Positions 27,933-37,513 of a DNA stretch of 64,000 nt are shown here, piece after piece; position 1 is the first letter of the stretch, and each line of letters opens with the position of its first letter. Below the pieces are notes generated by a model, which was not told the origin of the DNA, made no database searches, and saw nothing but the letters and a program-made list of their open reading frames with translations. The DNA is taken from the NCBI RefSeq assembly GCF_019049285.1, contig NZ_JAGMUL010000083.1, forward strand, positions 1 through 64,000, read 5' to 3'. The DNA comes from Streptomyces sp. AC550_RSS872. Lineage in GTDB: Bacteria; Actinomycetota; Actinomycetes; Streptomycetales; Streptomycetaceae. The translations under genes and the position numbers were made by a program.

Positions 27933-28258
27933 GATCTGCCTTCCGTTGTCTTCTTGTGACTCCCCGATCCTCGCACGGACGGGGGTGTCCGTCGTCCGGC
28001 GTTCGTTCACCCGCACGCAACCCGGCCGATTACTTGCAGAAAACCCATCGAGTCGGTCCGTGGCAGGGGCGCGACGGGAAGAACCGTGGCATTGTCGACG
28101 ACAAGCCACAGTTGACCCGCATTGATCCGTTATTGCGCTTGATCAAGCACATCGGCACCCATATGCCCGCCCTCACATGCCGCAGAGCGTTCCGGCAGGC
28201 ATGATCCGTAAAAGGGTGGAAAGTCGAAATACCGTACGCCACCGAGGAGGAGGAACCC
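27933..28258. other. Divergent intergenic region ppiA / DUF5324 gene
   Basis: About 325 bp without a gene. It must contain both promoters; I see no clear -35/-10 pair. Confidence 0.4.
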
Positions 28259-28972
28259 GTGACCCGCATCGACAGCGTGCGCGCCGCGACCGGCTCGGCG
28301 AAGGACAGCGTGCTGCACGCCGCGGAAGTGGTGGCGCCTTACGCCGACACCGCCAAGGACAGGGCTACGCACTATGCACACGAGGCACGCGTACGGCTCG
28401 CGCCGAAGGTGACGCAGGCCACCGAGCAGGCCCGCGCGCAGGCCCTTATGCAGTACGGCACGTATGTTGCTCCGCGCTTGGAGCAGGCGCGTGCACATGT
28501 GCCGCCGAAGGTCGACCATGCCGCTCATGAGGCCGCCGTCCGTACGCGGCAGGCTGCCCGGCAGGCCGCCGTCTACTCCCGGCCGAGGCTGGAGCAGGCC
28601 GTGGCCGCTGCCGGACCCGTCAGGGACGAGGCCACCGCGCGCGGGGCGGCAGCGTTGGCCGCGTTGCGCGGTCAGGTCTCGCCGAAGGAGATTCAGAAGC
28701 TGGTCCGCAAGCATCAGAGGCGCGCCAAGGCCGGTCGTGCCGCGAAGATGCTGGCGGTGCTCGGCGTTCTCGCGGGCGGCGCCTTCGCCGCCTGGAAGTG
28801 GTGGGACAAGCAGGCCAACCCTGACTGGTTGGTCGAGCCGCCCGCCGCGACCGAGGTTCCCGAAGCGAATCGTCTGTCGTCGGTGGACGGCAGCGGCCAG
28901 TCCGTCCTCGATCCCGAGGTCCAGGCGAAGGAAGCCGAGGAGGATGCGGCCCGGCGTGACGAGGGCCGGTGA
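28259..28972 (+). CDS. DUF5324 family protein
   Basis: 237 aa. Long Ala/Glu/Arg-rich helical region (about 1-150, with repeats of the type VAPYADTAKDRATHYAHEARVRLAPK split over several helices), one membrane helix (about 163-180) followed by WKWWDKQ, and an acidic tail. Conserved in streptomycetes beside ppiA, function unknown. GTG start with GGAGGA upstream. Confidence 0.85.
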   Translation: MTRIDSVRAATGSAKDSVLHAAEVVAPYADTAKDRATHYAHEARVRLAPKVTQATEQARAQALMQYGTYVAPRLEQARAHVPPKVDHAAHEAAVRTRQAARQAAVYSRPRLEQAVAAAGPVRDEATARGAAALAALRGQVSPKEIQKLVRKHQRRAKAGRAAKMLAVLGVLAGGAFAAWKWWDKQANPDWLVEPPAATEVPEANRLSSVDGSGQSVLDPEVQAKEAEEDAARRDEGR

Positions 28973-29008
28973 TGTGAAGGGCCGGTGACGGCCTGGGCGT
29001 CGAACTGC

Positions 29009-29048
29009 GCTGTGGGGCGGGAGACTTGCGGGTCTCCTGCCCCACAGC
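29009..29048 (+). terminator. Terminator after DUF5324 gene
   Basis: Stem GCTGTGGGGC...GCCCCACAGC with an inner GGAGAC/GTCTCC pair. Confidence 0.8.
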
Positions 29049-29051
29049 GGT

Positions 29052-29065
29052 GTTTCACGTGGAAC
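29052..29065. other. parS-like ParB site (one mismatch)
   Basis: GTTTCACGTGGAAC, 13 of 14 to parS, intergenic directly after the terminator. Confidence 0.75.
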
Positions 29066-29136
29066 ATCGCTGTGGTCGTCCCTCAGCGCCAGTTGGTCGC
29101 TCCCGCGTGGGGGGGGGACAGGGCTGGTCCGGGGGC

Positions 29137-29310
29137 TCAATCGAAGATGAAGCCCTTGAAGAGGGCGTCGCGTAGTCCGGCGTAGCGTTCCATCAGGTCG
29201 GCCGGGCCTGTGAGTACGTCGGAGGTGTGCTGCACGCCGAAGAACCCGGAGACGATGACCATGACCATGACCCGGGCCAGGACTTCCGGGTCGTGGGCGC
29301 TGGCGCGCGA
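29137..29310 (-). pseudogene. C-terminal remnant of a TetR-family regulator
   Basis: About 57 residues read VLARVMVMVIVSGFFGVQHTSDVL and TGPADLMERYAGLRDALF before the TGA at 29,137. This resembles the last helices of gamma-butyrolactone-receptor-like TetR proteins. The HTH half is absent, so the gene is a fragment. Confidence 0.55.
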
Positions 29311-29380
29311 ATTCGGCGGCGGGCTCGGGCTGTCCCCTTCGACCTTCCTCGCACTCGAGTAACTCGCCCTGATACCTAGG

Positions 29381-29544
29381 CAGTTGCGCATCGCGGAACT
29401 GGCACAGGAGATCCACATCAGCCCGTCATCCACTTCCGGGTGGTGCACCGCCTGGTGCGGGACGAGCTGGCCGTGCGCATGCCGAAGCCTGAATGGACAA
29501 CGTTTTTCTCCTGGCGACGGGGCGAGCTTTACCCGGGGCCCTAG
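29381..29544 (+). pseudogene. Remnant of a MarR-type HTH
   Basis: LRIAELAQEIHISPSS resembles the start of a MarR winged helix. The continuation VHRLVRDELAVRMP is in another frame, so the fragment is frameshifted. It runs into the FBP gene terminator region. Confidence 0.45.
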
Positions 29545-30032
29545 AGGAGCTTGCTCAGGAAGCCGGCGAGCTGTGCCCGCATGCGCTCGATCTTCTCCTC
29601 CTCGGTGAGGGTCTCCTTCAGGCGGCCTCCGGGCTGGGTCCGCTTCTTGCCGCGCACGTACAAGGAGCAGGCCAGGTCGGTGCAGAGGTACTGACCCACC
29701 GTCTCGTCACCGTTGCCGGTCTGGCGCGCTTTGCGGGCCGTCATCAGCGCCACCCCGCTTGCGGGGTGCGTCGTCAGACAGATGGAGCACATGGAGCGGT
29801 GGTGTGTGTTCCCCGTGCGGGGGGCCAGACGGAGGGCGAAGCCTACGAGTTGACCTTCGTGCTCGGCCACGATGTAGCTGCGCTGCGGCGCGGCGGGGTC
29901 GCGCCATCCGAGGAAGTCCAGGTCTCCCCAGGGGAGTTCGGGAAGATCCCGCGGCACCGTGAGTCGACTGACCTCGCCCTTCGTGCAGTTGACGAACGAC
30001 GAGCGGATTTCGGGTTCGGTCAATTCCTTCAT
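29541..30032 (-). CDS. FBP-domain protein (EF-G-binding-protein-like, C4 zinc finger)
   Basis: 163 aa. Starts MKELTEPEIRSSFVNCTKGE and has CSICLTTHPASGVALM followed later by YLCTDLACSLYVRG, a four-Cys zinc finger typical of FBP/FusB-like C-terminal domains. FusB-type proteins bind EF-G and rescue stalled ribosomes from fusidic acid; many Streptomyces FBP proteins are uncharacterised, so function is open. Divergent from the MFS exporter, suggesting a shared control region. Confidence 0.75.
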   Translation of the reverse strand: MKELTEPEIRSSFVNCTKGEVSRLTVPRDLPELPWGDLDFLGWRDPAAPQRSYIVAEHEGQLVGFALRLAPRTGNTHHRSMCSICLTTHPASGVALMTARKARQTGNGDETVGQYLCTDLACSLYVRGKKRTQPGGRLKETLTEEEKIERMRAQLAGFLSKLL

Positions 30033-30136
30033 GATCCGGACCGTAGCAGGGCCTATGTATAGTAGGCAAAAAACAATGACCCCTAGGTTATGGCTTATGG
30101 GTCACTGCCCAGTCGCTACGCAGGAGAGGCCCCTTC
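30033..30136. promoter_or_regulatory. Divergent promoter region FBP gene / MFS exporter
   Basis: A 104-bp AT-richer gap holding TATGTATAG (about 30,053-30,061) and a run of A, likely containing both promoters. No clear operator symmetry. Confidence 0.35.
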
Positions 30137-31576
30137 ATGTCCTCGGAGATCAGCACCACGAGAACCGAGAGGGAGGCGCCGGACGAAGCGGCCACCGGGC
30201 CGTCGGAGCGCTCACCCGTCGTCGTGGCGCTCGTCCTGGCGCTGGGCGCGTTCGTCGCCCTGTTGGACACCACGATCGTCGGCGTCGCCATGCACTCGTT
30301 CACCGAGTACTTCGACGTCTCGCTCGCGGACGCCCAGTGGGCGTCCACCGCGTATCTCCTCGCGATGTCCTCGGTCATCCCGGCGACCGGGTGGGCGGCT
30401 CAGCGCTTCGGCGCGACCGCCACCTGGACCGCCTCGCTCGCCGTCTTCCTGCTGGGCTCGCTCCTGTGCGGTGCCGCCTGGTCGCTGGGCAGCCTCATCG
30501 TCTTCCGGGCGGTACAGGGTCTCGGCGCCAGCATGCTCTTCCCGCTGATGCGGATCATCGTCGTCGAGGTCGCCGGGCGGGCCCAGATGGGCCGGATGAT
30601 GACGATGATGTCCGTTCCACTGCTGGTCGCGCCGGTACTCGGCCCGGTCCTGGGCGGCACGCTCATCCAGGAGTTCTCCTGGCGGTGGGTGTTCTTCCTG
30701 AATGTGCCGATCATCCTCACCGTGATCGTCCTGTCCGCGCGGAACATCCCGAACGCCAAGGGGCAGGCGCCGGGGCGTCTCGACCTCACCGGGCTGCTCA
30801 CCATGGGCGGCGGTCTGGCCGTGGCCATCCTCGGCTTCAGCAACCTGGCCAAGGGCACGTCGCTGACCGGCACGCCGGTTCTCCTGCCGATCGCGGTCGG
30901 CGTGCTGCTGCTCGCCGTGCACGGGGTGCGGGCCGCCCGGGCCGAGACTCCCAGAGTGGTGGACTTCTCCCTCTTCCGTGACCGGGCCTTTACGGCCTCC
31001 ACCTCCATCACCCTGCTCAACAACTTCGGTCTCTACGGAGTCGTCGTGCTGATCCCGCTGTTCTTCCAGCAGGCCGGCGGGAAAGGGCCCCTGGGCGCCG
31101 GAGCGATCATGATGGCTCAGGGAGCCGGAACGGCAGTGGCAGTGCTGCTCGTCAGCCGGGTCATCGACACCAAGAGCAACCCCCGCGCGCTGGTCCTCGT
31201 CGGGCTCCTCCTGGTCGCGGCGGGCCTCACCACGTTCGCCCTGGCCGACACCGCCGAAGTGAACGTTCTCCTGCTCGCCGCCCTGTTCGCCCAGGGCATC
31301 GGCCTGGCCCTGGCGGCGGCGCCCGTCATGGTCACGCTGTACCACTCGCTGCCGACCACCAGCGTGCCCGCCGCGACCACGGCCAACGCCGTCTCGCAGC
31401 AGCTCGGCGGTGCCGTGGGCACCACGGTCATCGCGCTGCTCCTTCAGCACTGCGTCTACTCGGCAGGCGGCACGGCCGCGGAGTTCGGCGCCGTCTTCTG
31501 GTGGGCCCTCCTCTTCGTGGCTCTCACCGCGGTCCCCGCGCTGTTCCTCCCGCCCGGCAGCTCCAAGCAGGCCTGA
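30137..31576 (+). CDS. MFS multidrug exporter, DHA2 (14-helix) family
   Basis: 479 aa, about 14 hydrophobic segments. The DHA2 motif is present at the first helix (FVALLDTTIVGVAM) and the motif C segment VAPVLGPVLGGTLIQEFSWRW. Proton-driven drug efflux in the plasma membrane; substrate unknown. ATG with AGGAGAGG upstream. Divergent from the FBP gene: an exporter next to a ribosome-protection-like protein fits a resistance pair (inference). Confidence 0.88.
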   Translation: MSSEISTTRTEREAPDEAATGPSERSPVVVALVLALGAFVALLDTTIVGVAMHSFTEYFDVSLADAQWASTAYLLAMSSVIPATGWAAQRFGATATWTASLAVFLLGSLLCGAAWSLGSLIVFRAVQGLGASMLFPLMRIIVVEVAGRAQMGRMMTMMSVPLLVAPVLGPVLGGTLIQEFSWRWVFFLNVPIILTVIVLSARNIPNAKGQAPGRLDLTGLLTMGGGLAVAILGFSNLAKGTSLTGTPVLLPIAVGVLLLAVHGVRAARAETPRVVDFSLFRDRAFTASTSITLLNNFGLYGVVVLIPLFFQQAGGKGPLGAGAIMMAQGAGTAVAVLLVSRVIDTKSNPRALVLVGLLLVAAGLTTFALADTAEVNVLLLAALFAQGIGLALAAAPVMVTLYHSLPTTSVPAATTANAVSQQLGGAVGTTVIALLLQHCVYSAGGTAAEFGAVFWWALLFVALTAVPALFLPPGSSKQA

Positions 31577-31600
31577 GCAGGCCTGAGCAGGCCTGAGCAG
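31569..31600 (+). repeat. Short tandem repeat at the 3' end of the MFS gene
   Basis: AGGCCTGAGC repeated three times plus a partial unit. The first copy contains the stop codon of the exporter gene. Confidence 0.85.
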
Positions 31601-31642
31601 GCCGCACGGGCGTGCCCTCGGAACGCGCCCCGCCCCTCCGTT

Positions 31643-32075
<433 letters not shown>

Positions 32076-32076
32076 G

Positions 32077-32300
32077 GAGGTCGTCCAGCGCAAGCCGTCG
32101 GACGACGAGCCGCTCTCCGCGCTCGCCTGCTTCGACCTCGACGTGTACCAGCCGACGAAGGAACTCCTCGAAGCGATCAGGCCGCGCCTGACCAAGGGCG
32201 GCATCCTCGCCTTCGACGAGCTGGCCCACCCGAAGTGGCCCGGGGAGACCGCGCCGGCTCCCGGCCGCGAGCCGACCGTCATCTACATGAAGTGGGGCGA
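32077..32300 (+). pseudogene. C-terminal fragment of a TylF/CmcI-like methyltransferase
   Basis: SALACFDLDVYQPTKELLEAI and RPRLTKGGILAFDELAHPKWPGET match the end of class I SAM methyltransferases of the TylF/macrocin-type (LDLDLYEPT...GGxxxFDE). It is fused in frame to the EF-G relic, with no start of its own. A fragment only. Confidence 0.65.
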
Positions 32301-32393
32301 ATGGCGAAATCCAGTCGGTGCGACAGGACTTCGCCCCTCCCTGTCGCGCCACCGGCCGTGAAGATCCCCAGCGAGGCGATCCCGAGAGACGGC

Positions 32394-32975
32394 CTAGGCG
32401 GCCTTGGTGCGGGGCCATTGCCGGAGCACCGAGTGCACCGCCGCAACGGTCTTGCGCCAGGACTCGTCGAGGTTCCGCGGATGTCCGAACCCGCCGGCCG
32501 ACTCGATGTTGATGAAGCCGTGGAACGTACTGCGCATGAAGCGCACCGCGTCCGTCAGATCCGGCTCTTCCAGGTCGTAGGCACGCAGCACCGCGTAAGT
32601 CAGCTCGATGTTGCGGACGAACCCCTTCTCATCGGCGATCTGTTCAAGATCCAGCCGCATCTGTGTCGCCGCGTACCGCCCGGGGTAGCGCAGGGCAAAG
32701 GCACGGTAGGTGTCGGCGAAGGCCACCAGCGCGTCCTCGGCCGACCGTCCGGCGATGGCGACGGCGAGTTCGGCACTCATCTCTTCGGCCGCCAGCAGGG
32801 CCACCCGGGTCCGTACGTCCTGAATGTTCTTGACGTGCGAGTACAGGCTGGCGTCCTTCACACCGAAGCTACGTGCAAGGGCCGAGAGGGTGACCCCTTC
32901 GAATCCGACCTCGTCGGCCAGGGCGGCAGCAGCCTGTGCGATCTTGTCGACGGTCAGACCCGGACGCGTCTTCAT
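32394..32975 (-). CDS. TetR/AcrR-family transcriptional regulator
   Basis: 193 aa. N-terminal HTH (KIAQAAAALADEVGF, VTLSALARSFGVKDASLYSHVKN) and a helical ligand domain with RFMRSTFHGFINIESAGGFGHP, resembling the WHG/TetR_C_33 type. No adjacent obvious target; the neighbouring divergent side is the tRNA-Ala. ATG 32975. Confidence 0.88.
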   Translation of the reverse strand: MKTRPGLTVDKIAQAAAALADEVGFEGVTLSALARSFGVKDASLYSHVKNIQDVRTRVALLAAEEMSAELAVAIAGRSAEDALVAFADTYRAFALRYPGRYAATQMRLDLEQIADEKGFVRNIELTYAVLRAYDLEEPDLTDAVRFMRSTFHGFINIESAGGFGHPRNLDESWRKTVAAVHSVLRQWPRTKAA

Positions 32976-33075
32976 CCATTCCCCTACCTAATGGCTCAAG
33001 TTTATTCCCTTGGATCATAAGCCAGCGCCCCGGAAGCACGAAGTCACCGCGCGCGCACCGTCCACGCACCAAAAT

Positions 33076-33110
33076 GCCCCCTGACACCGCGTTTCCGCAG
33101 ATCAGGGGGC
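33076..33110 (-). terminator. Terminator of tRNA-Ala
   Basis: GCCCCCTGA/TCAGGGGGC stem followed (on the - strand) by ATTTTGG. Confidence 0.7.
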
Positions 33111-33117
33111 TTGATTG

Positions 33118-33190
33118 TGGAGCCTAGGGGAGTCGAACCCCTGACATCTGCCATGCAAAGACAGCGCTCTACCAACTGAGCTAAGGCCCC
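33118..33190 (-). tRNA. tRNA-Ala (UGC)
   Basis: 73 nt, no encoded CCA. Acceptor GGGGCCT with AGGCTCC contains the alanine identity pair G3:U70. Anticodon stem CTGTC/GGCAG with loop TTTGCAT, anticodon TGC. Confidence 0.96.
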
Positions 33191-33371
33191 GTAAGAGGAG
33201 CGTCCGACCGGAAGAACCGCGTTCCGGCGGGCGCCGCAGACCAGAGTACCTGGTCGCCCCCCGTATCTAGCAAAAAGATTGGGGGTCCCGGTGAACGACC
33301 ACTCTCCGTAAGATGCTCGGCGTGGTTCGCTACAGCGAACCGCGGTTTTGGGGAAGCGATGGGGAGACGCA

Positions 33372-33920
33372 ATGGACGCCGCACAGCAGGAAGCCACCGC
33401 AAGAGCGCGGGATCTGCAGCGGAACTGGTACGGGGAGCCGCTGGGGACGCTCTTTCGTAAGCTCATCGACGATCTTGGTCTCAACCAGGCTCGTCTCGCG
33501 GGGGTACTGGGACTGTCCGCACCGATGCTGTCGCAGCTGATGAGCGGTCAGCGAGCAAAGATCGGCAATCCCGCCGTGGTCCAGCGGGTGCAGTTGTTGC
33601 AGGACCTGGCGGGACAGGTCGCGGACGGCAGTGTGAGCGCGGCCGAGGCGACCGAGCGGATGGACGAGATCAAGAAGTCGCAGGGGGGCTCGGTGCTCAG
33701 CAACACCACACAGACGACGAACAGTTCGGGGGCGCCCACGGTCAAGCGGGTGGTCCGGGAGATCCAGTCACTGCTGCGCTCGGTCGCGGCCGCGGGGGAC
33801 ATCATCGAGGCCGCGGACACCCTCGCCCCCACCCACCCGGAACTGGCAGAGTTCCTCCGGGTGTACGGCGCAGGCCGCACCTCCGACGCGGTCGCGCACT
33901 ACCAGTCCCACCAGAACTGA
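33372..33920 (+). CDS. Xre-type DNA-binding protein
   Basis: 182 aa. N-terminal HTH (about 22-55: FRKLIDDLGLNQARLAGVLGLSAPMLSQLMSGQ split over two helices), then a helical region and a C-terminal segment ATHPELAEFLRVYGAG-like (here TLAPTHPELAEFLRVYG). Conserved upstream of the Ser/Thr kinase in streptomycetes; targets unknown. ATG 33372 with GGGGAG; the longer frame from 33,348 lacks a ribosome site. Confidence 0.85.
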   Translation: MDAAQQEATARARDLQRNWYGEPLGTLFRKLIDDLGLNQARLAGVLGLSAPMLSQLMSGQRAKIGNPAVVQRVQLLQDLAGQVADGSVSAAEATERMDEIKKSQGGSVLSNTTQTTNSSGAPTVKRVVREIQSLLRSVAAAGDIIEAADTLAPTHPELAEFLRVYGAGRTSDAVAHYQSHQN

Positions 33921-33926
33921 CCCCGA

Positions 33927-33960
33927 GGCCCGGTCGCCGAAGGGGGTTCGGCAACCGGGC
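33927..33960 (+). terminator. Hairpin after Xre gene
   Basis: GCCCGGT-CGCCGAA and TTCGGC-AACCGGGC form a bulged GC-rich stem just past the stop. Confidence 0.6.
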
Positions 33961-34071
33961 CGACGGCCCACGTTCCGAAAGGACGCGGATGTGTCAGCGA
34001 GGGGGGAGTCGTATCGCTCGTCGAGGGGGAAGCAAGGGGGGTAGCCGAAGGGGGAGGAGCGACGCACAGCC

Positions 34072-35724
34072 ATGGGTGAGGTCTTCGCCGGCCGGTACGA
34101 ACTGGTCGACCCGATCGGACGCGGCGGCGTAGGTGCCGTCTGGCGTGCCTGGGACCACCGGCGCCGCCGGTATGTGGCCGCCAAGGTGCTCCAGCAGAGC
34201 GACGCGCACTCGCTGCTGCGGTTCGTCCGCGAACAGGCACTCCGCATCGATCACCCCCATGTGCTCGCGCCGGCCAGCTGGGCCGCCGACGACGACAAGG
34301 TCCTGTTCACCATGGACCTGGTGGCCGGCGGTTCGCTGGTCCATCTCATCGGGGACTACGGCCCCTTGGCGCCCTCTTTCGTCTGTACGCTCCTCGACCA
34401 ACTCCTCGCCGGGCTGGCCGCGGTGCACGCGGAGGGCGTCGTCCACCGTGACATCAAGCCCGCCAACCTGCTCCTCGAGGCCACCGGCACGGCACGTCCG
34501 CGGCTGCGTCTGTCCGACTTCGGCATCGCCATGCGACTGGGTGAGCCCCGGCTGACCGAGACCAACCTCGTGGTGGGCACCCCCGGCTATCTCGCGCCCG
34601 AGCAACTCATGGGTGCGGAGCCGGACTTCCCCGCCGACCTGTTCGCCGTAGGACTTGTCGCCCTGTATCTGCTGGAGGGCGCCAAGCCTGACGTGAAGGC
34701 CCTCGTCCAGTACTTCGCGGATCACGGGACACCCGGTGCGCCCAAGGGTATTCCCGAACCACTCTGGCAGGTCGTGGCGTCGCTGCTTCAGCCGGATCCC
34801 CACGCGCGGTTCCGCACGGCCACGGGGGCGCGCAAGGCCCTCGCCTCGGCCGCCGAGCTCCTGCCGGAACCGGGCCCGGACGACGAGCTCATCGAGATCT
34901 TCGACCAGATCGGGCCCCTGCCCACGGGGTTCGGGCCGGACGGGCCGCTCAAACGGGCGCCGGGGGTCGAGGAGAGCACGGGTGCGAGCACGGGCGGCCG
35001 ACGCCGGTTGGGCACGAGCGCGGACTCGTTGGGGGCTGCCAACTCCGGCCCCCGGCATACAGGTACCGGCTCGGCGTCCACTGGCATCGTCCATGGCAAT
35101 GGCTCCGGCTCCGACTCCGGCTACCGGACGGCAGGCACCGGCTCGGGCAGCACGCCGAGCGATCCGCGCCAGGGCGTGGCCGGGCCGACCCCGGATTCCC
35201 GGGAGCGGTCGGCCTCCTCGCCGTCCGGCGACAGGGACGGGCCCCTCAGCATGTCGGACACCGGCAGCTTCCACCTGCCGCCCCCTCAGGACGCCGTCTC
35301 CTCCTCGCAGCCTCAAACACCCCCGCCCCAGCCACCCCAACCGCCCTGGGCCCCGGGCCCGGCCCAAGGCCAGCCGGACCAGGCACACCAAGGCGCACAG
35401 CATCACTTCTCCCACGCCTCCCCCTACGACACCACGCATGTCCTGTCCTCCCCCCGGCCCCGCACACCGCAGTACCCGCCTCAGCCTCCGACGCCGGTGC
35501 AACACCAACGCGTCGATGCCTCTACTGCTTCGTACACCGCTCAGAGCCCGCAGGTTCCACCTTCGGCGCCCTCAATTCCGCAGCCCCACCGCCGCGGCGG
35601 CCACCGCGCCGCCCGCCGCCTGGCTCGCCGCCGTCCCGGCCCGCCGGCGAGGGTGGCCGTACCACTCCTGCTGCTGGCGCTGGCCTGCTACGCCGTGGGT
35701 TTCTGGGCGCTGGCCCGCATCTGA
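34072..35724 (+). CDS. Membrane-anchored Ser/Thr protein kinase without PASTA domains
   Basis: 550 aa. Kinase domain at about 8-265: GRGGVGAVWRAWD loop, Lys38, HRDIKPAN with Asp127, DFG at 149, then LAPEQLMG. A long Pro/Gly/Ser/Gln-rich linker (about 300-520) with almost no secondary structure leads to a basic patch and one C-terminal membrane helix (about 528-548) that ends the protein, so there is no external sensor. Distinct from PknB at 18,389. Signal likely reaches it through the Pro-rich tail or protein partners (inference). Confidence 0.88.
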   Translation: MGEVFAGRYELVDPIGRGGVGAVWRAWDHRRRRYVAAKVLQQSDAHSLLRFVREQALRIDHPHVLAPASWAADDDKVLFTMDLVAGGSLVHLIGDYGPLAPSFVCTLLDQLLAGLAAVHAEGVVHRDIKPANLLLEATGTARPRLRLSDFGIAMRLGEPRLTETNLVVGTPGYLAPEQLMGAEPDFPADLFAVGLVALYLLEGAKPDVKALVQYFADHGTPGAPKGIPEPLWQVVASLLQPDPHARFRTATGARKALASAAELLPEPGPDDELIEIFDQIGPLPTGFGPDGPLKRAPGVEESTGASTGGRRRLGTSADSLGAANSGPRHTGTGSASTGIVHGNGSGSDSGYRTAGTGSGSTPSDPRQGVAGPTPDSRERSASSPSGDRDGPLSMSDTGSFHLPPPQDAVSSSQPQTPPPQPPQPPWAPGPAQGQPDQAHQGAQHHFSHASPYDTTHVLSSPRPRTPQYPPQPPTPVQHQRVDASTASYTAQSPQVPPSAPSIPQPHRRGGHRAARRLARRRPGPPARVAVPLLLLALACYAVGFWALARI

Positions 35725-35791
35725 GGTCGCTGTGGCGCCGGCGGCGTCCACGCCCGTGTCCGCAGCCCCGCACTGCGCTGCCCTGGCGTCC

Positions 35792-37135
35792 CTACAGGGC
35801 CGCAGCCCTCCGCCGGGCCACCACGGTCCACACCCCCAGCACCACCAGCACCACAGTCCCCGTGCCGATCCCGCTCACCGCGAGCACCGTCATCGCGGCG
35901 TCCCCGTGGCTCCCGGCCCCGCCCGCGGCGGCGGTCCCCTGATCGCCACCGATCCCGGCCCGCCCGATCTGGAAGAGGCCCTCGGGCTCAGACTCCCCCG
36001 CATAACCGGGACCCGCCTCCGACGCACCCTCCACCCGCACGCGCAGCGTCAGCGGGAACGGTCCCTCGCCGTACTTCTCGGCGACCTCGGCCGCAAGGTT
36101 CACCACGAGGTAGTAGGAACCGGCGAACCGCATCCCGTTGAGCGCTTCGGGCCGGGCGTACCGGTTCTCGTACATGACCGGCGGCAGAGGGTCGAGTTCG
36201 GCGGACTTCTGGCGGCCGTCGTAGGTGACGCTCGCCTCGTCGACGAAGCCGCGCACGGGGTTGTAGAGCGAGAGGTTCAGGGCGCCGCCCGCGGAGCCCT
36301 CGCCACTGTTCGAGCTGCCCAGTTCGGCGATGGCGTGCAGCTGGCGCCCCCAGTCGACCGGCACCTTGTAGAAGAACGTCCGGCCGGGCTCGATGTCGGA
36401 ACTCCAGACGCCGTTCCCGATGGATGCCGCCGAGGCGAAGCCGGAGCCGCCCTCGCGCCGGGCGGCGTCGCCGGTGAGGGGTGCCGGCGGGGCGGAGTTC
36501 CAGTCCTTGGGGGCTTCTGTCGCACCGGTCTGCTCCAGGGAGGGTTCCGAGACGGCGAAGAGCTCCAGGTCCCAGGTGTCCGGCACGGACGTCGTCGTAC
36601 TGACGCGCTCGAGGACCACGTAATAGGTGCCCCTGGTCTCACAGCCGGAGTGCTTTGCGGAGATCTCGCGCCCGGCCCAGGTCGCGATCGGGCGGGCGGT
36701 GCGGACGATGCCGAAGGTTTCGCTGTCGGAGGAGCAGACGCGGCCGTTGGAGTCCTCCACGGCGATCTTGATGCCGTCGCCCGAGCGGATGGTGCTGCCG
36801 GCGGCGGGGACGGCGGTCGCGGAGACGTACGCGTCCGAGGCTGCGTCGAGTTCGAGGCTGTAATAGACCCCTCCGTCGCTCGGCAGGGAGCTGCGGTACG
36901 TCCTGCCCGGTGTGAGAGGTGCGGCGTCCGCGGTACCCGTCGCTCCCGGGACGAACCGTGCCTCCGGCGCGAAGGCGTAGGGGCTGGGCGTTCCGGCCGC
37001 GAGCGCGGGCCCGCCCGGCAGGGCAGCCGTCGTACACAGCACCATTGCCCCTACGACGGCCACGCGCACGCGTGCCGCGGGATGACCGCGCCGCATCCTC
37101 GCCCGGCGCCACCACGCCGTACGCCGCCGCCTCAT
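35792..37135 (-). CDS. Secreted, C-terminally membrane-anchored protein of unknown function
   Basis: 447 aa. N-terminal signal peptide after a basic Arg-rich stretch (hydrophobic core VAVVGAMVLCTTAALPG, Ala-rich cleavage site near residue 44). Extracellular beta-rich region with two domain halves (GRTYRSSLPSDGGVYYSLEL; IEPGRTFFYKVPVDWGRQL), Gly/Ala spacer, C-terminal membrane helix (about 415-438) and RRRAAAL. I do not recognise a named domain. ATG 37135 preferred; the frame is open to 37,333. Confidence 0.75.
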   Translation of the reverse strand: MRRRRTAWWRRARMRRGHPAARVRVAVVGAMVLCTTAALPGGPALAAGTPSPYAFAPEARFVPGATGTADAAPLTPGRTYRSSLPSDGGVYYSLELDAASDAYVSATAVPAAGSTIRSGDGIKIAVEDSNGRVCSSDSETFGIVRTARPIATWAGREISAKHSGCETRGTYYVVLERVSTTTSVPDTWDLELFAVSEPSLEQTGATEAPKDWNSAPPAPLTGDAARREGGSGFASAASIGNGVWSSDIEPGRTFFYKVPVDWGRQLHAIAELGSSNSGEGSAGGALNLSLYNPVRGFVDEASVTYDGRQKSAELDPLPPVMYENRYARPEALNGMRFAGSYYLVVNLAAEVAEKYGEGPFPLTLRVRVEGASEAGPGYAGESEPEGLFQIGRAGIGGDQGTAAAGGAGSHGDAAMTVLAVSGIGTGTVVLVVLGVWTVVARRRAAAL

Positions 37136-37342
37136 CACGCGCCACCCCTCGTCGCCGCAGGACCATGGACCGTCGCCCATCCTGCCCAGCCGGGCCGCCC
37201 GCCACCCCCGCAATCCGTACGACCGTCCGAAACACCCGGCTCTAAGGTCTCCGCCCGGCTCCCGCAACTCGAGCCGTGACGCTTCGCGCCGCCACCGCAC
37301 AGGTGGTCCGAGCAGACAGGTCCGGGCGCACAAAACCCCGAC

Positions 37343-37370
37343 CGCTTGGCGGCCGGGGTCTGCTTCAGAT
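37343..37370 (-). terminator. Hairpin between DLW-39 gene and secreted-protein gene
   Basis: ACCCCGACCG...CGGCCGGGGT stem, just 3' of the DLW-39 gene. Confidence 0.7.
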
Positions 37371-37384
37371 TCCGATGTGGTGAC

Positions 37385-37513
37385 TCACGAACCCGTGGGC
37401 ACGGAGTCAGTCGCCTCCGTCCACAGATCCTGCTCGGCGCGATCCGCCTGGATCTGGCGGTACACGAGGAGCCCGCCGATGGCGGCCAGTGCGACCAGGA
37501 GAAGCTTCTTCAC
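37385..37513 (-). CDS. DLW-39 family small protein
   Basis: 42 aa: VKKLLLVALAAIGGLLVYRQ, a membrane helix, then ADRAEQDLWTEATDSV, containing the DLW that names the family. GTG 37513 has GAGGT upstream. Function unknown; widely conserved small actinomycete protein near gyrA. Confidence 0.8.
   Translation of the reverse strand: MKKLLLVALAAIGGLLVYRQIQADRAEQDLWTEATDSVPTGS

Noticed and set aside
33118..33190. Attachment site at tRNA-Ala for the debris at 29,100-32,300
   Set aside because: No repeated tRNA segment or integrase is present; the debris looks like gradual decay instead.
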